Assembly: GCA_041665605.1 (NCBI GenBank) | Contig: JBAYIO010000065.1 | Coordinates: forward strand, 1 to 33,557 | Direction: 5' to 3' | Source: CAIPAT01 sp041665605 | GTDB taxonomy: Bacteria > Verrucomicrobiota > Lentisphaeria > Victivallales > Victivallaceae | DNA: 33,557 nucleotides | Shown here: positions 25,937 through 33,366 of the stretch, piece by piece | How positions within the stretch are numbered: the stretch's first letter is position 1 | Layout: each line of letters opens with the position of its first letter | Position numbers and translations under genes: made by a program | The notes under the pieces: model-generated | Database searches by the model: none | What the model was told of the DNA's origin: nothing | Seen by the model: the letters and a program-made list of their open reading frames with translations, nothing else

Positions 25937-26719
25937 TTATTTTTTTATCTGTTTAAACATCCATTCATAGAGTGCTTTATCTTTATATGAATAATCCCAG
26001 GCATTGTGCTTAACCTCCGGATATTCGGTATACACCGGACTGCCGCCTGCCTGCTTGACAGCTTCAATCATTGCACGGGAACGCTCGACCTTGACTGTCG
26101 GGTCAAGTCTGCCGTGAAACGCCCATACTGGCGTACTGGAAATCCTGACCGCGCTGGAGACGTCGCCGCCGCCGCATACCGGCACTGCCGCGGCAAAGAA
26201 ATCAGGCTTTCTGCTGATAATATCCCAGGTCGCGTATCCGCCCATTGATGTGCCGGTGACATATACTCTTTTTGTATCAACCGGATAATCTTTGATTGTC
26301 TGGTCAATGATTCTGATCGCCGCGGCCAGTTCCGGAGTCGGTTCCGCCGACATTTTGTCGGTTTCAAAACTTGCCACCCATCTGCCGGTTTCCGGACATT
26401 GAGGCGCCAGCACAAAGCATGGATTGCTCTGCTGAATTTCCGGCTTCGTGAAATTCATTGCCAGCCATAATTGTTTCTTATTGTCATTGCCAATGCTTCC
26501 CATGCCGTGAAAAAATACAACCAGCGGATATTTATGCCCGGCTTCCAGTTTCGCCGGAATGAAAAGACGATAAGGCAGACTCCGGGCTCCGTCCTGCCAC
26601 ATGAATCCGTGGAATCCGGAAACAACATCCTGCGATGTTTTGACGGCGTTCCGCGCTTCGGCAAAAAGCATGAACGGAACGAAAGCTGTAATGATAAAAA
26701 GCATCAAATTATTTTTCAT
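25937..26719 (-). CDS. Secreted alpha/beta-hydrolase esterase (feruloyl/acetyl-xylan-esterase-like)
   Basis: Predicted exported serine esterase of 260 residues. A signal peptide is present (NNLMLFIITAFVPFMLFAEA). The triad is S158 in GTSMGGY, D206 in GRLDPTV and H238 in VKHNAW; the HG motif of the oxyanion hole is in VVFFHGMGS. The fold and motifs fit the PHB-depolymerase/dienelactone-hydrolase-like esterases used to remove acyl or feruloyl groups from plant polysaccharides. The ATG at 26719 was chosen over an upstream TTG because it has GGAGAG about seven bases upstream and gives a proper signal peptide. The broken gene at 1920-2404 is a paralogue. Exact acyl substrate is inferred only. Confidence 0.87.
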   Translation of the reverse strand: MKNNLMLFIITAFVPFMLFAEARNAVKTSQDVVSGFHGFMWQDGARSLPYRLFIPAKLEAGHKYPLVVFFHGMGSIGNDNKKQLWLAMNFTKPEIQQSNPCFVLAPQCPETGRWVASFETDKMSAEPTPELAAAIRIIDQTIKDYPVDTKRVYVTGTSMGGYATWDIISRKPDFFAAAVPVCGGGDVSSAVRISSTPVWAFHGRLDPTVKVERSRAMIEAVKQAGGSPVYTEYPEVKHNAWDYSYKDKALYEWMFKQIKK

Positions 26720-26762
26720 ATACTTGCTCTCCAGCGCTGCCAATGCCGCGGCAGCATCACAA

Positions 26763-27794
26763 TTATTTTTTCAAAACCCGTTTATAATTCTCGCCCAGGC
26801 GGTCCCACAGCTTCAGTGCGTCCGGCGCCGCCAGGACTGTGCCGTGGCCGCCGCGATAGGTCCAGCCCGCCAGCCGGTCCACGCCAAGACTTTCGTACAG
26901 ATCCACCACGCGGTCCATCTGGGCGAAATCTTTGGGCTGCTTGTAATAATTCATAATCCAGCGTTCGGATTTCTTGCCGTACTTCCGGGCAATGTCAACG
27001 GTGCGTTTCGTAATATGCTCGAAGAATGATTCCGGCAGTTCCCAGGCAATGATGGTCGTTGAAAACACATCGAAATACGGACATGCCCCGACCATGTCCC
27101 AGTTGTCATAACCGCGATATTCTGTAACGTAATAGCTGTTCAAAGTAGCGTGGACGCAGCAGGTTATCTCCAGTTCCGGTTTTAATTCCTTTAACTTCCG
27201 GGACGTGCTTTCCAGGATAACCATGGCCTCGCGCCAGCGGAATTGCTTGACATCGTCAGACATTATTTTGGGCATTTCATAGCCGTAGTATTCCTGGAAT
27301 TTTTTCATGCATACCGGACAGCGGCATGACCAGTCGTCCGCGCACCCGCCGGTGATCGAAGCGTAAGATTTAGGCAGCGCATAGTGCGGCTCGTCCCAGA
27401 AAAAACCGTCGGCGCTGGTTTCCTGGGCCAGCGTCAGGCAGAAGCGCTGAAAGTAATCGCGGAATGAACTGGTGTTGAAGCACGCATTTACCAGCTTTTC
27501 GCCGGTCAGGGCCGACACCTGGCGGTTTTCAGTATTGTTCTGAAGGAACAGGCTCACCTGCTCGCCGCCGAAGTATTTGCCGATGCCCCACGGATCTATC
27601 AACACCCGCAGTCCCAATTCATGCGCCTTATCCACAATTTTCGGAATATTCGGACGCCAGAAATCAAAATCAAACTCCGTTACCGCCAGAATCACCGTGG
27701 TGCAGCCATGCGCCAGCATTTCCCTGAAATCCGACTCGGCATGTTCCACGTAATTCAGTCCGTAGTAACTTATTGCAGTTTGTGTTATAGCCAT
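26763..27794 (-). CDS. Putative TIM-barrel glycoside hydrolase-like protein with CRCPxC motif
   Basis: A 343-residue protein without a signal peptide. Alternating strands and helices suggest a TIM barrel: TVILAVTEFDFDFWRPNIPKIVD, GLRVLIDPWG (61-70), SADGFFWDEPHYA (127-139), ITCCVHA, DVFSTTIIAW and RLAGWTYRGGHGT. E135 in WDEPH sits at a strand end where clan GH-A-like hydrolases carry an acid. SCRCPVCMKKFQEYYG (156-171) resembles the CRCPECQKHF motif of the DUF4838 protein and may bind a metal or form a structural loop. I cannot assign a numbered GH family. It is the first gene after the GntR-LacI regulator (17-base gap), and AAGGA precedes its ATG. Confidence 0.72.
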   Translation of the reverse strand: MAITQTAISYYGLNYVEHAESDFREMLAHGCTTVILAVTEFDFDFWRPNIPKIVDKAHELGLRVLIDPWGIGKYFGGEQVSLFLQNNTENRQVSALTGEKLVNACFNTSSFRDYFQRFCLTLAQETSADGFFWDEPHYALPKSYASITGGCADDWSCRCPVCMKKFQEYYGYEMPKIMSDDVKQFRWREAMVILESTSRKLKELKPELEITCCVHATLNSYYVTEYRGYDNWDMVGACPYFDVFSTTIIAWELPESFFEHITKRTVDIARKYGKKSERWIMNYYKQPKDFAQMDRVVDLYESLGVDRLAGWTYRGGHGTVLAAPDALKLWDRLGENYKRVLKK

Positions 27795-27811
27795 GCTTGT
27801 ATCCTTTTTAC

Positions 27812-28954
27812 TTAAACTAGTTGATATGCATAATCATGCGTTGCGAATTCCGGATGTTTCTTTGCCTCAATATCTTCCGTGCTTTCCCGGATAACCAGGT
27901 TAGGTTCGAGAAAACACGAGAACTGTTTGCTGCTGCTGTCCCCGCCGCTGATTTTGCGCTTCAGGCGTTCCACCGCGATCTGGGCCATATCTGAAATTGG
28001 ATACGCCACCGTCGTCAGCGAGGGCATCATTGCCGAGGCCACCGGCAGATTGTCGAACCCGCAGATTCCCACATCGTCAGGAATTTTCAGCTTTAATTCG
28101 CGGCAGACCCGCACCATTTTGGCGGCCAGCAGATCATGAAAGCAAAATACCGCAACCGGTTTGGCAACAGTTGTCAGCATCATTTTCAGCGCCGACGTCG
28201 CATCGTCAAAATCTTTGGGATCGGCTTTGATAATATTTTCCGCCGGAACTCCGTGGCCCGACTCCGCGAGTCCGGTAATATAACCGTCAAATCTGGGGTT
28301 GGGATGAAATTGATTCAGCCCGAAATAGCCGAAGTTGCGGTAGTGGTTGTTGACAAAATGATTTGCCACCATTCTGCCGGCGTTGAAGTTATGCACCAGT
28401 ACCGCGTCCGCCTCCGAACCGTCCGGACGCCGTCCGACCAGAATATACGGAGTATGGAGCGATGCATAATACTGCACGGACTGGTCGTCCTGAACCGGGC
28501 AGATGATCATCCCGGCAACGCCGGCATTCCGGAACATTCCGATGATTTCTTTTTCCCGTTGAAAATCGTAATTGCTGCTGCCCATCATCAGTTTAAAGCC
28601 GGCCCGCCCGGCAGCCAGTTCCACTTCCTTGGCTAAAATCGCAAAAAACGGGTTTTCCAGATTGGTGACCACCAGCCCGATCAGATTATCTTTTATGTTT
28701 GACTGCTGAGGAGCAAATAACGCGGCATCGGTTAATATATGCTTGTTGCCTTTTAGTATAACAATGCCGTCTGCTTTAAGTAGCATCATGATGCGCTGGG
28801 CTGTCTTCAGCGACACGCCGCGGGTATCGGCAATGGCCCGCACGGAAATGAAAGAATCGCCCGCAGTTCCGAATTTGCCGGACAAAATATCCTTTTTCAG
28901 TTCCTCTTTAACCCTGAGCGCTTTCGGCAATTGATTTATCAGACTAATATTCAT
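27812..28954 (-). CDS. GntR-LacI chimeric transcriptional regulator
   Basis: A 380-residue regulator. The N-terminal 75 residues form a GntR-type winged helix (LRVKEELKKDILSGKFG; ISVRAIADTRGVSLKTAQRIMMLLKADGIV), and the rest is a LacI/GalR periplasmic-binding-like domain (LIGLVVTNLENPFFAILAKEVE; VGICGFDNLPVASAMMPSLTTV; NLVIRES). Such chimeras are known from the AraR regulator of Bacillus. The ATG at 28954 was preferred to an upstream start because GGAAGG precedes it and the promoter's start site would fall between the two. It is the first gene of the long carbohydrate series and likely controls it in response to a sugar that cannot be predicted. Confidence 0.9.
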   Translation of the reverse strand: MNISLINQLPKALRVKEELKKDILSGKFGTAGDSFISVRAIADTRGVSLKTAQRIMMLLKADGIVILKGNKHILTDAALFAPQQSNIKDNLIGLVVTNLENPFFAILAKEVELAAGRAGFKLMMGSSNYDFQREKEIIGMFRNAGVAGMIICPVQDDQSVQYYASLHTPYILVGRRPDGSEADAVLVHNFNAGRMVANHFVNNHYRNFGYFGLNQFHPNPRFDGYITGLAESGHGVPAENIIKADPKDFDDATSALKMMLTTVAKPVAVFCFHDLLAAKMVRVCRELKLKIPDDVGICGFDNLPVASAMMPSLTTVAYPISDMAQIAVERLKRKISGGDSSSKQFSCFLEPNLVIRESTEDIEAKKHPEFATHDYAYQLV

Positions 28955-28990
28955 TAAAAAACTGCCCTTCCTAATCCTTTGTTGTATTAA

Positions 28991-29019
28991 AGTATAACAT
29001 TGATTCGCGAAAAAGTCAA
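28991..29019 (-). promoter_or_regulatory. Near-consensus promoter with a TTCGCGAA palindrome in its spacer
   Basis: On the minus strand TTGACT (29014-29019) and TATACT (28991-28996) are separated by exactly 17 bases, upstream of the GntR-LacI gene. The 8-bp palindrome TTCGCGAA (29004-29011) lies inside the spacer, a place where a bound repressor would block RNA polymerase, so autoregulation is plausible. Confidence 0.7.
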
Positions 29020-29073
29020 TACCTTTGCCGGAAATCATTTAAAAAAATCTGAGAATATGCGATAAAAGAATTA

Positions 29074-29874
29074 TTATTTCAGCAGTTTCTTGCTTTTGTC
29101 ATCGAGATTCTGCTGCGATGCCAGCTTGGTCAGCATTTTGTTGGTCTGCTCGATAAGCTCTTCGTCGGTGTTGGTGATAAAAGAGCCTTCAGGCGGCGTG
29201 AACATGCCCATGAAAGCGGACCAGAACGGGCGATGGGCCTTTCTTACCATTTCCAGCTCGTTCCTGATTCTGAACAGATGCTGCACCGGGGTGCGCCTGC
29301 CGCCGATGTCAAGGGCGGCGCGGTAATGGAACTTGGCGGCGCTGTATTCGTGAAGCACCGCCAGACAGCGGGCCAGATAAATCCGGTAGATGATATTGTG
29401 CGGCGACAGCGAAACGGCATTCTGCAGAAACGGTTTGGCCGCCCGCACACGCTTTTCGTGAAACAGGTTCTTGCCTTCGCGGAAAGTCATGAAAACTTCC
29501 GTTTTGGCAAGGTCCATCAGCAGGGTCGCCAGACTGGTCTTTTCCGGATAAGTGTTGCCGACAATGAGTTCTTCCAGGATATCGTCGGCCACGGCGTCCA
29601 TGATTGACGCTTCCTGCGCAACTCCGCCTGCCGCCCCGGCGGCGGCTTCGTCATTGAAAAAGCGCTGGTCGTACCGGCGGCGTTTGTCGGGGTCTGAAAG
29701 CACGTCGAACGCCGAGACCAGGATTTTGAATTCTTCGGTTTTCCGCGGCGAGTTGTTGAAGCGGTCGGGATGGCATTCCTTGGCTTTCCTGTAGTAAGCC
29801 TTCTTTAATTCCTGGAAATTGCTGCTGCGCTCGACTCCCAGAATACTGTAATAGTCTTCGATTCCAGCGGCCAT
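29074..29874 (-). CDS. J-domain (DnaJ-like) protein with C-terminal TPR-like helices
   Basis: Predicted Hsp70 co-chaperone of 266 residues. Residues 7-70 are a J domain (DYYSILGVERSSNFQELKKA) with the essential HPD at 35-37 and the end DPDKRRRYDQRF. The Gly/Phe region, zinc fingers and substrate domains of true DnaJ are missing, so it is a class C type. The rest is helical, with repeats resembling TPR (EKRVRAAKPFLQNAVSLSPHNIIYRIYLARC; YSAAKFHYRAAL), suggesting a role in protein interaction. No membrane segment. ATG with GAGAG upstream. It lies 93 bases downstream of the MFS gene; functional connection unclear. Confidence 0.85.
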   Translation of the reverse strand: MAAGIEDYYSILGVERSSNFQELKKAYYRKAKECHPDRFNNSPRKTEEFKILVSAFDVLSDPDKRRRYDQRFFNDEAAAGAAGGVAQEASIMDAVADDILEELIVGNTYPEKTSLATLLMDLAKTEVFMTFREGKNLFHEKRVRAAKPFLQNAVSLSPHNIIYRIYLARCLAVLHEYSAAKFHYRAALDIGGRRTPVQHLFRIRNELEMVRKAHRPFWSAFMGMFTPPEGSFITNTDEELIEQTNKMLTKLASQQNLDDKSKKLLK

Positions 29875-29967
29875 TTGCTCTCACCGTTTAGCTGTTTCAA
29901 TTATTATACCGGACACCGGGCTAAAAGCAAGCGGAAGATTGCGGATTTTTTCCCGCCCCGGATTATA

Positions 29968-31263
29968 CTAACTGCTCGGCATATACCGGTAATTGCCCTT
30001 CGGGAATATCGCGGGAACCAGCACCAGCAGCAGGCAGACGAACAGGATGGCGCAGCCGTAAACCAGAAACAGCGTCTGGTAATGCGATATTTTCATCGTG
30101 CCGATGAACCATTCCGGCGCCAGCATGCCGGAGCCGAGAATCAGCGACGCCAGCAGCCGCGAACCGCCGGTCCCGGCGGAGAAACAACTGCCGCAGAAGG
30201 CCATGGACATGGCTTTGTTGTTTGGCGATGCCAGTTCCATCATTTCTGTTGAAATCGCGATTGAAGAGCAGGCGGCGGCAAATCCGTAGGTCGCCAGCAG
30301 GGCGGTGATCAGGATTAAATTGAAGACCGAGTAAGTTCCGATAAAAAACAGTGTCAGATTGACGAACGCGAAGAAAAAATGAATGCACAGCAGCATGCGC
30401 TTGATGCCGATCTTGTCAATGATTTTGCCGGCGGTAAGGAAGCCGAGCAGGGTGCCGACCAGGGCAATCGAGGAAATGATGATGATGATGTTGTCGGCGA
30501 CCAGCAGCGATTTTTTTATGTAGATGAACGTGAGCGGCGGGGTGGAGTATGCCGCCAGATAGAGGCAGCAGATATATACCGAAAAACCGGCCAGCGATTT
30601 GTTGGCGATTGCCTCGGAAATACCTTCCGTGAACGAGATGTTTTCCTTCTCCTGGTGTCCGTCCGGGATTCGGCCGATATAATACATTCTGCCCAGCAGC
30701 CCCAGCCCGGAAACGGCGATGATGACCTGAAGCATCCAGATTTCCGGATTTTTCCCGATGATCAGGCCGCAGACGAAGCAGAATATTACCGCAAAGGTCT
30801 GCCAACTGAAACGCATTACCCCGAAAAAATCGCTGCGGTCAGACTTTACGAGAAAACCGTCCAGCAGCGGGAACCAGGCCGCCGCATACACCGTCATGCA
30901 GACCGAAAACATGATAATGGAAAGCAGCAGCACTGCTTTGGCATAGCCGTGAAACCAGGGGCAGGCGGCCAGCAGCATAATCATGACCGCTCCGATGGCG
31001 GTGAACTGCATAATGGTCTTCTTGTAGCCGAGCTTGCCCGACAGGAAGGCCGCAGGCACGAGCAGCAGGCAACTGGCGATTCCCTGGGTTGAGGTGGTAA
31101 TCATGGACAGCATGTCGCCGGCACCGAGGATCGTCGCGAACAGAATGATGATCGCGCTGTCCTGGATCATAACCGAAGACAAGGCCCCGTAACATGCTGA
31201 TTTTATCGAGTCGCGCTTTGCCCCGGACCGCTGCTCCAGTGTCAGTTTTTCCGCCGCTTCCAA
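29968..31263 (-). CDS. MFS-family transporter
   Basis: Inner-membrane permease of 431 residues with about 12 hydrophobic helices. The MFS loop motif between helices 2 and 3 appears as SGKLGYKKTIM, with a matching loop in the second half (TAGKIIDKIGIKRML). The substrate is not evident; relatives in Lentisphaerae and Bacteroidetes include sugar permeases. The start appears to be TTG, since no ATG or GTG occurs in frame before the first helix; its ribosome-binding site (GGACGGG) is weak, so the start is uncertain by a few residues. It is divergent from the plus-strand membrane gene, and a promoter (TTGAAA, 16 bases, TAAAAT) lies upstream. Confidence 0.82.
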   Translation of the reverse strand: MEAAEKLTLEQRSGAKRDSIKSACYGALSSVMIQDSAIIILFATILGAGDMLSMITTSTQGIASCLLLVPAAFLSGKLGYKKTIMQFTAIGAVMIMLLAACPWFHGYAKAVLLLSIIMFSVCMTVYAAAWFPLLDGFLVKSDRSDFFGVMRFSWQTFAVIFCFVCGLIIGKNPEIWMLQVIIAVSGLGLLGRMYYIGRIPDGHQEKENISFTEGISEAIANKSLAGFSVYICCLYLAAYSTPPLTFIYIKKSLLVADNIIIIISSIALVGTLLGFLTAGKIIDKIGIKRMLLCIHFFFAFVNLTLFFIGTYSVFNLILITALLATYGFAAACSSIAISTEMMELASPNNKAMSMAFCGSCFSAGTGGSRLLASLILGSGMLAPEWFIGTMKISHYQTLFLVYGCAILFVCLLLVLVPAIFPKGNYRYMPSS

Positions 31264-31305
31264 ATTATTGCCCGTCCGTTTGTCATTTTAAATATCGAAA
31301 CAATC

Positions 31306-31333
31306 ATTTTACTCCACCCGCATCATTTTTCAA
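31306..31333 (-). promoter_or_regulatory. Possible promoter of the MFS gene
   Basis: On the minus strand TTGAAA (31328-31333) and TAAAAT (31306-31311) are 16 bases apart, 43 bases upstream of the TTG start. The -35 element lies inside the left copy of a 25-bp direct repeat, so the repeat may be a regulator-binding site. Confidence 0.4.
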
Positions 31334-31375
31334 TGTTTTTTCCCGTTCATCCGCATCATTTTCCAATGTTTTTTC
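31318..31375. repeat. Two 25-bp direct repeats, 33 bp apart, in a divergent intergenic region
   Basis: Copies at 31318-31342 and 31351-31375 begin CCGCATCATTTT and end CAATGTTTTTTC; they differ at one position (T/C at the 13th base). The 33-base period is about three helical turns, which would place both copies on the same face of DNA. ACGGACGG (31378-31385) and its reverse complement (31272-31279) flank the pair. The region separates the MFS gene (minus) and the small membrane gene (plus). Confidence 0.8.
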
Positions 31376-31458
31376 AGACGGACGGACCCCGGTCAAACGA
31401 AAAATGTATTTGCATTTCGCCCGGCCGCGGGGCATATTTTAGTATGGGGAACATTAAT

Positions 31459-31896
31459 ATGCGTTTATTGAGAATTTTTCTTATGGTTGGCGCGTTGAGC
31501 TGGGGAATATGCATTGTCGGCGTATTTCTCCCTTGGAGCCTTGCCGTTGAGTATCTTCAGGAACTCGGCGCCGGAAATCCTGGTGCAGACCCGATGTTGA
31601 ACTACTGGTTCCGGATGGCCTGCGGCGGATTTTTTATGATTGGCTGCATGTTTGCGTCCGCTGCGTATAATCCCGGAAAATACCGGGTGCTCATCCCTTG
31701 GCTGGGATGGCTGAGTATCATTGAGGGGGGTATCATCGGAGTCCACGGCTTGCGGCTTGGCCTGCCGCCGCTTCCGTTTTACTGCGATACCGGATTTTGC
31801 TTACTGGTTGGCGCGGGCATTGTTATTCTTCATCGTAAAGTCAGCAGGGAGATAATGATACAGGAGGTAAGAGATGAATATGAAAATGCATGTTAA
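31459..31896 (+). CDS. Small polytopic membrane protein of unknown function
   Basis: A 145-residue protein with four predicted membrane helices: LRIFLMVGALSWGICIVGVF (3-22), MACGGFFMIGCMFASA (about 53-68), the stretch VLIPWLGWLSIIEGGIIGVHG and CLLVGAGIVILH. The C-terminal tail is charged and probably cytoplasmic. No family recognised. The ATG at 31459 was chosen because GGGGA lies eight bases upstream; an ATG 15 bases earlier lacks such a site. Its 3' end overlaps the next gene by 23 bases, so both are co-translated. These are the only two plus-strand genes in the window. Confidence 0.72.
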   Translation: MRLLRIFLMVGALSWGICIVGVFLPWSLAVEYLQELGAGNPGADPMLNYWFRMACGGFFMIGCMFASAAYNPGKYRVLIPWLGWLSIIEGGIIGVHGLRLGLPPLPFYCDTGFCLLVGAGIVILHRKVSREIMIQEVRDEYENAC

Positions 31897-32311
31897 GGTT
31901 CTGATTGCACTGGTAATATTGGGCACATTGGTCTTTTCAGTCCGGGCAGTCCCTCAAACCAATCCGGATGATAAAATCAACGCTGAAACCTACCGGCTGC
32001 TCCGGGAGAAAAAAGTTAAAGGCTGTCTGAACCAGGCTCTTTTAAGAGAATGCGCAAGTGCGTTTTCAGAACTGACCGGCATCAAAATCTTTTTAACGGC
32101 AGAGGTAAACAGTTTGCCCGGCATCGCGGTGGATGTCAACGATGACGCCGGAGCAAAGAAACCGATGGGCGAAGTCCTGGATTCAATAATATCCTTCGTT
32201 AATAAGGAATATAAGCTGAATCTGGAATGGAAAGTGATAGACGGCATTGTGGTGATAAAAAAAGTCAATGGCAGCACAGTTCTCTCGGACAACTCCGAAC
32301 CGGCCGGCTAA
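31874..32311 (+). CDS. Secreted small protein with STN-like domain
   Basis: A 145-residue protein with a signal peptide (VKVLIALVILGTLVFSVRA, cleavage after about residue 25). The mature part reads LNQALLRECASAFSELTGIKIFL...IAVDVNDD...MGEVLDSIISFV...NLEWKVIDGIVVIKK. This pattern of amphipathic helix, short strands and a final 'dg.ivI' strand resembles the STN domain at the N-terminus of secretins and TonB receptors. Here it stands alone, so it may be a free periplasmic adaptor. AGGAGG lies ideally before the ATG, inside the end of the membrane-protein gene. Similarity is by pattern only; function unknown. Confidence 0.7.
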   Translation: MNMKMHVKVLIALVILGTLVFSVRAVPQTNPDDKINAETYRLLREKKVKGCLNQALLRECASAFSELTGIKIFLTAEVNSLPGIAVDVNDDAGAKKPMGEVLDSIISFVNKEYKLNLEWKVIDGIVVIKKVNGSTVLSDNSEPAG

Positions 32312-32654
32312 TCCGGAGAGCCCCCATTCCGCAGAATGCTGACCGTAAATTTTAGCTCCGCAGTATCAGTATATTAATAGTCTTTAATTCCATATCATTT
32401 CTTACCCGTAACAGCGCCAGCGGAGCAGCATATTGAACTCGATATTGAAGCATGGCAAGCACAAGGAAATGAAGTTTACCAAGCAACGAAAACACCAAAG
32501 CTCAGGTTTGCCCCAGATTTCCATCCTGGATGAAAAGGAATGTTGTATTCAAAGAATATGAATGATAAAGACGCTAAAAATTGTGATAAGATTTTCAAAC
32601 GACATTTTGGATACCGCGACTGCGGGAGACCCCTGTGTGCAGAATGTTTTCCGG

Positions 32655-32714
32655 TGTAGTGCTCTCGCTCTGCGAGAGAGGTTCCGATCCCCGTCCGACA
32701 CGGACGGCACTACA
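32655..32714. repeat. Structured repeat element, copy 1
   Basis: Closing stem TGTAGTG (32655-32661) with CACTACA (32708-32714). Hairpin 1 is CTCTCGC-TCT-GCGAGAG (32662-32678). The linker AGGTTCCGATCC (32679-32690) leads to hairpin 2, CCGTCCG-ACA-CGGACGG (32691-32707). All three stems are perfect 7-bp stems. Flanks (GTGTGCAGAATG before, AAAACCATTTTTGGACAGCC after) are shared with copy 4. Confidence 0.88.
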
Positions 32715-32856
32715 ACAAAACCATTTTTGGACAGCCGACTCCTGCTATTAATATGTCGCTCCGCTGGAGCTGAATTCTGAATTTCCGGTTTTTATTCTGA
32801 CTTTCCCATTTTGGACATTTTGGACAGCCAATAACCTCATTCTGGACATCAGCCTT

Positions 32857-32917
32857 GGAGGGTTGCCCGTCGTGGCAACCGTCTTCCGATCCCGGTTGTG
32901 ACGGAGCACAACCCTCC
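32857..32917. repeat. Structured repeat element, copy 2 (different stems, same linker)
   Basis: Closing stem GGAG (32857-32860) with CTCC (32914-32917). Hairpin 1 is GGTTGCC-CGTCGT-GGCAACC (32861-32880), the linker is GTCTTCCGATCCC (32881-32893) and hairpin 2 is GGTTGTG-ACGGAG-CACAACC (32894-32913). The stems share almost no sequence with the other copies yet remain perfectly paired, and the TTCCGATCCC linker is unchanged. An alternative 9-bp outer pairing GGAGGGTTG/CAACCCTCC is also possible. Confidence 0.85.
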
Positions 32918-32970
32918 ATTCTGGACAGCCGACTCCGACACTTTGGAGTGTTCTTGAGCATAATGATTTC

Positions 32971-33036
32971 GGTGTAGCGTTCTCGCTCCTGCGAGAGAGG
33001 TTCCGATCCCCCGTCCGACACGGACGGCACTACACC
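32971..33036. repeat. Structured repeat element, copy 3
   Basis: Closing stem GGTGTAG (32971-32977) with CTACACC (33030-33036). Hairpin 1 is TCTCGC-TCCT-GCGAGA, hairpin 2 is CCGTCCG-ACA-CGGACGG (33011-33027), and the linker is AGGTTCCGATCCC. The loop of hairpin 1 has one extra base compared with copies 1 and 4. Confidence 0.86.
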
Positions 33037-33160
33037 AAAACTATTTTGGGACAGCCCATTCCGATACTTTGGAGTGTCTTTGAACATAAGGCATTTCAAG
33101 GTTTAAGATTTTCAAACAACATTTTGGACATTCCAGACACTTGTGTGCAGAATGTTTTCC

Positions 33161-33225
33161 GGTGCAGTGCTCTCGCTCTGCGAGAGAGGTTCCGATCCCC
33201 CGTCCGGCACGGACGGCGCTACACC
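33161..33225. repeat. Structured repeat element, copy 4
   Basis: Closing stem GGTGCAG (33161-33167) with CTACACC (33219-33225), one mismatch. Hairpin 1 is CTCTCGC-TCT-GCGAGAG (33170-33186), the linker is AGGTTCCGATCCC and hairpin 2 is CCGTCCG-GCA-CGGACGG (33200-33216). The loop changes from ACA to GCA while the stem is conserved. Confidence 0.87.
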
Positions 33226-33366
33226 AAAACCATTTTGGACAGCCGACTCCGACACTTTGGACACCCGTCCTGCACAACGGTTTTCGAAATCTGGGAGTTC
33301 TGAGAAGACTGGGAGTTCTGGGATATATCGCTCTCCCATTTTTCCCAGTTCCAGAAACTCCCATCC

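Noticed and set aside
28955..29038. Upstream start for the GntR-LacI regulator
   Set aside because: The extension runs through the promoter's -35 and -10 boxes, so it would not be in the transcript.
30471..30498. ATG-type trinucleotide run
   Set aside because: It lies within the MFS coding region and encodes a run of isoleucines in a membrane helix, explained by protein composition.
32655..32714. tRNA or integron attC site
   Set aside because: The fold has only two hairpins, no anticodon or T-loop features, no conserved attC core ends, and no integrase gene is nearby.
32655..33225. CRISPR array
   Set aside because: Units are about 60 bases with two internal hairpins, spaced irregularly and with repeated rather than unique separators; no cas gene is present.
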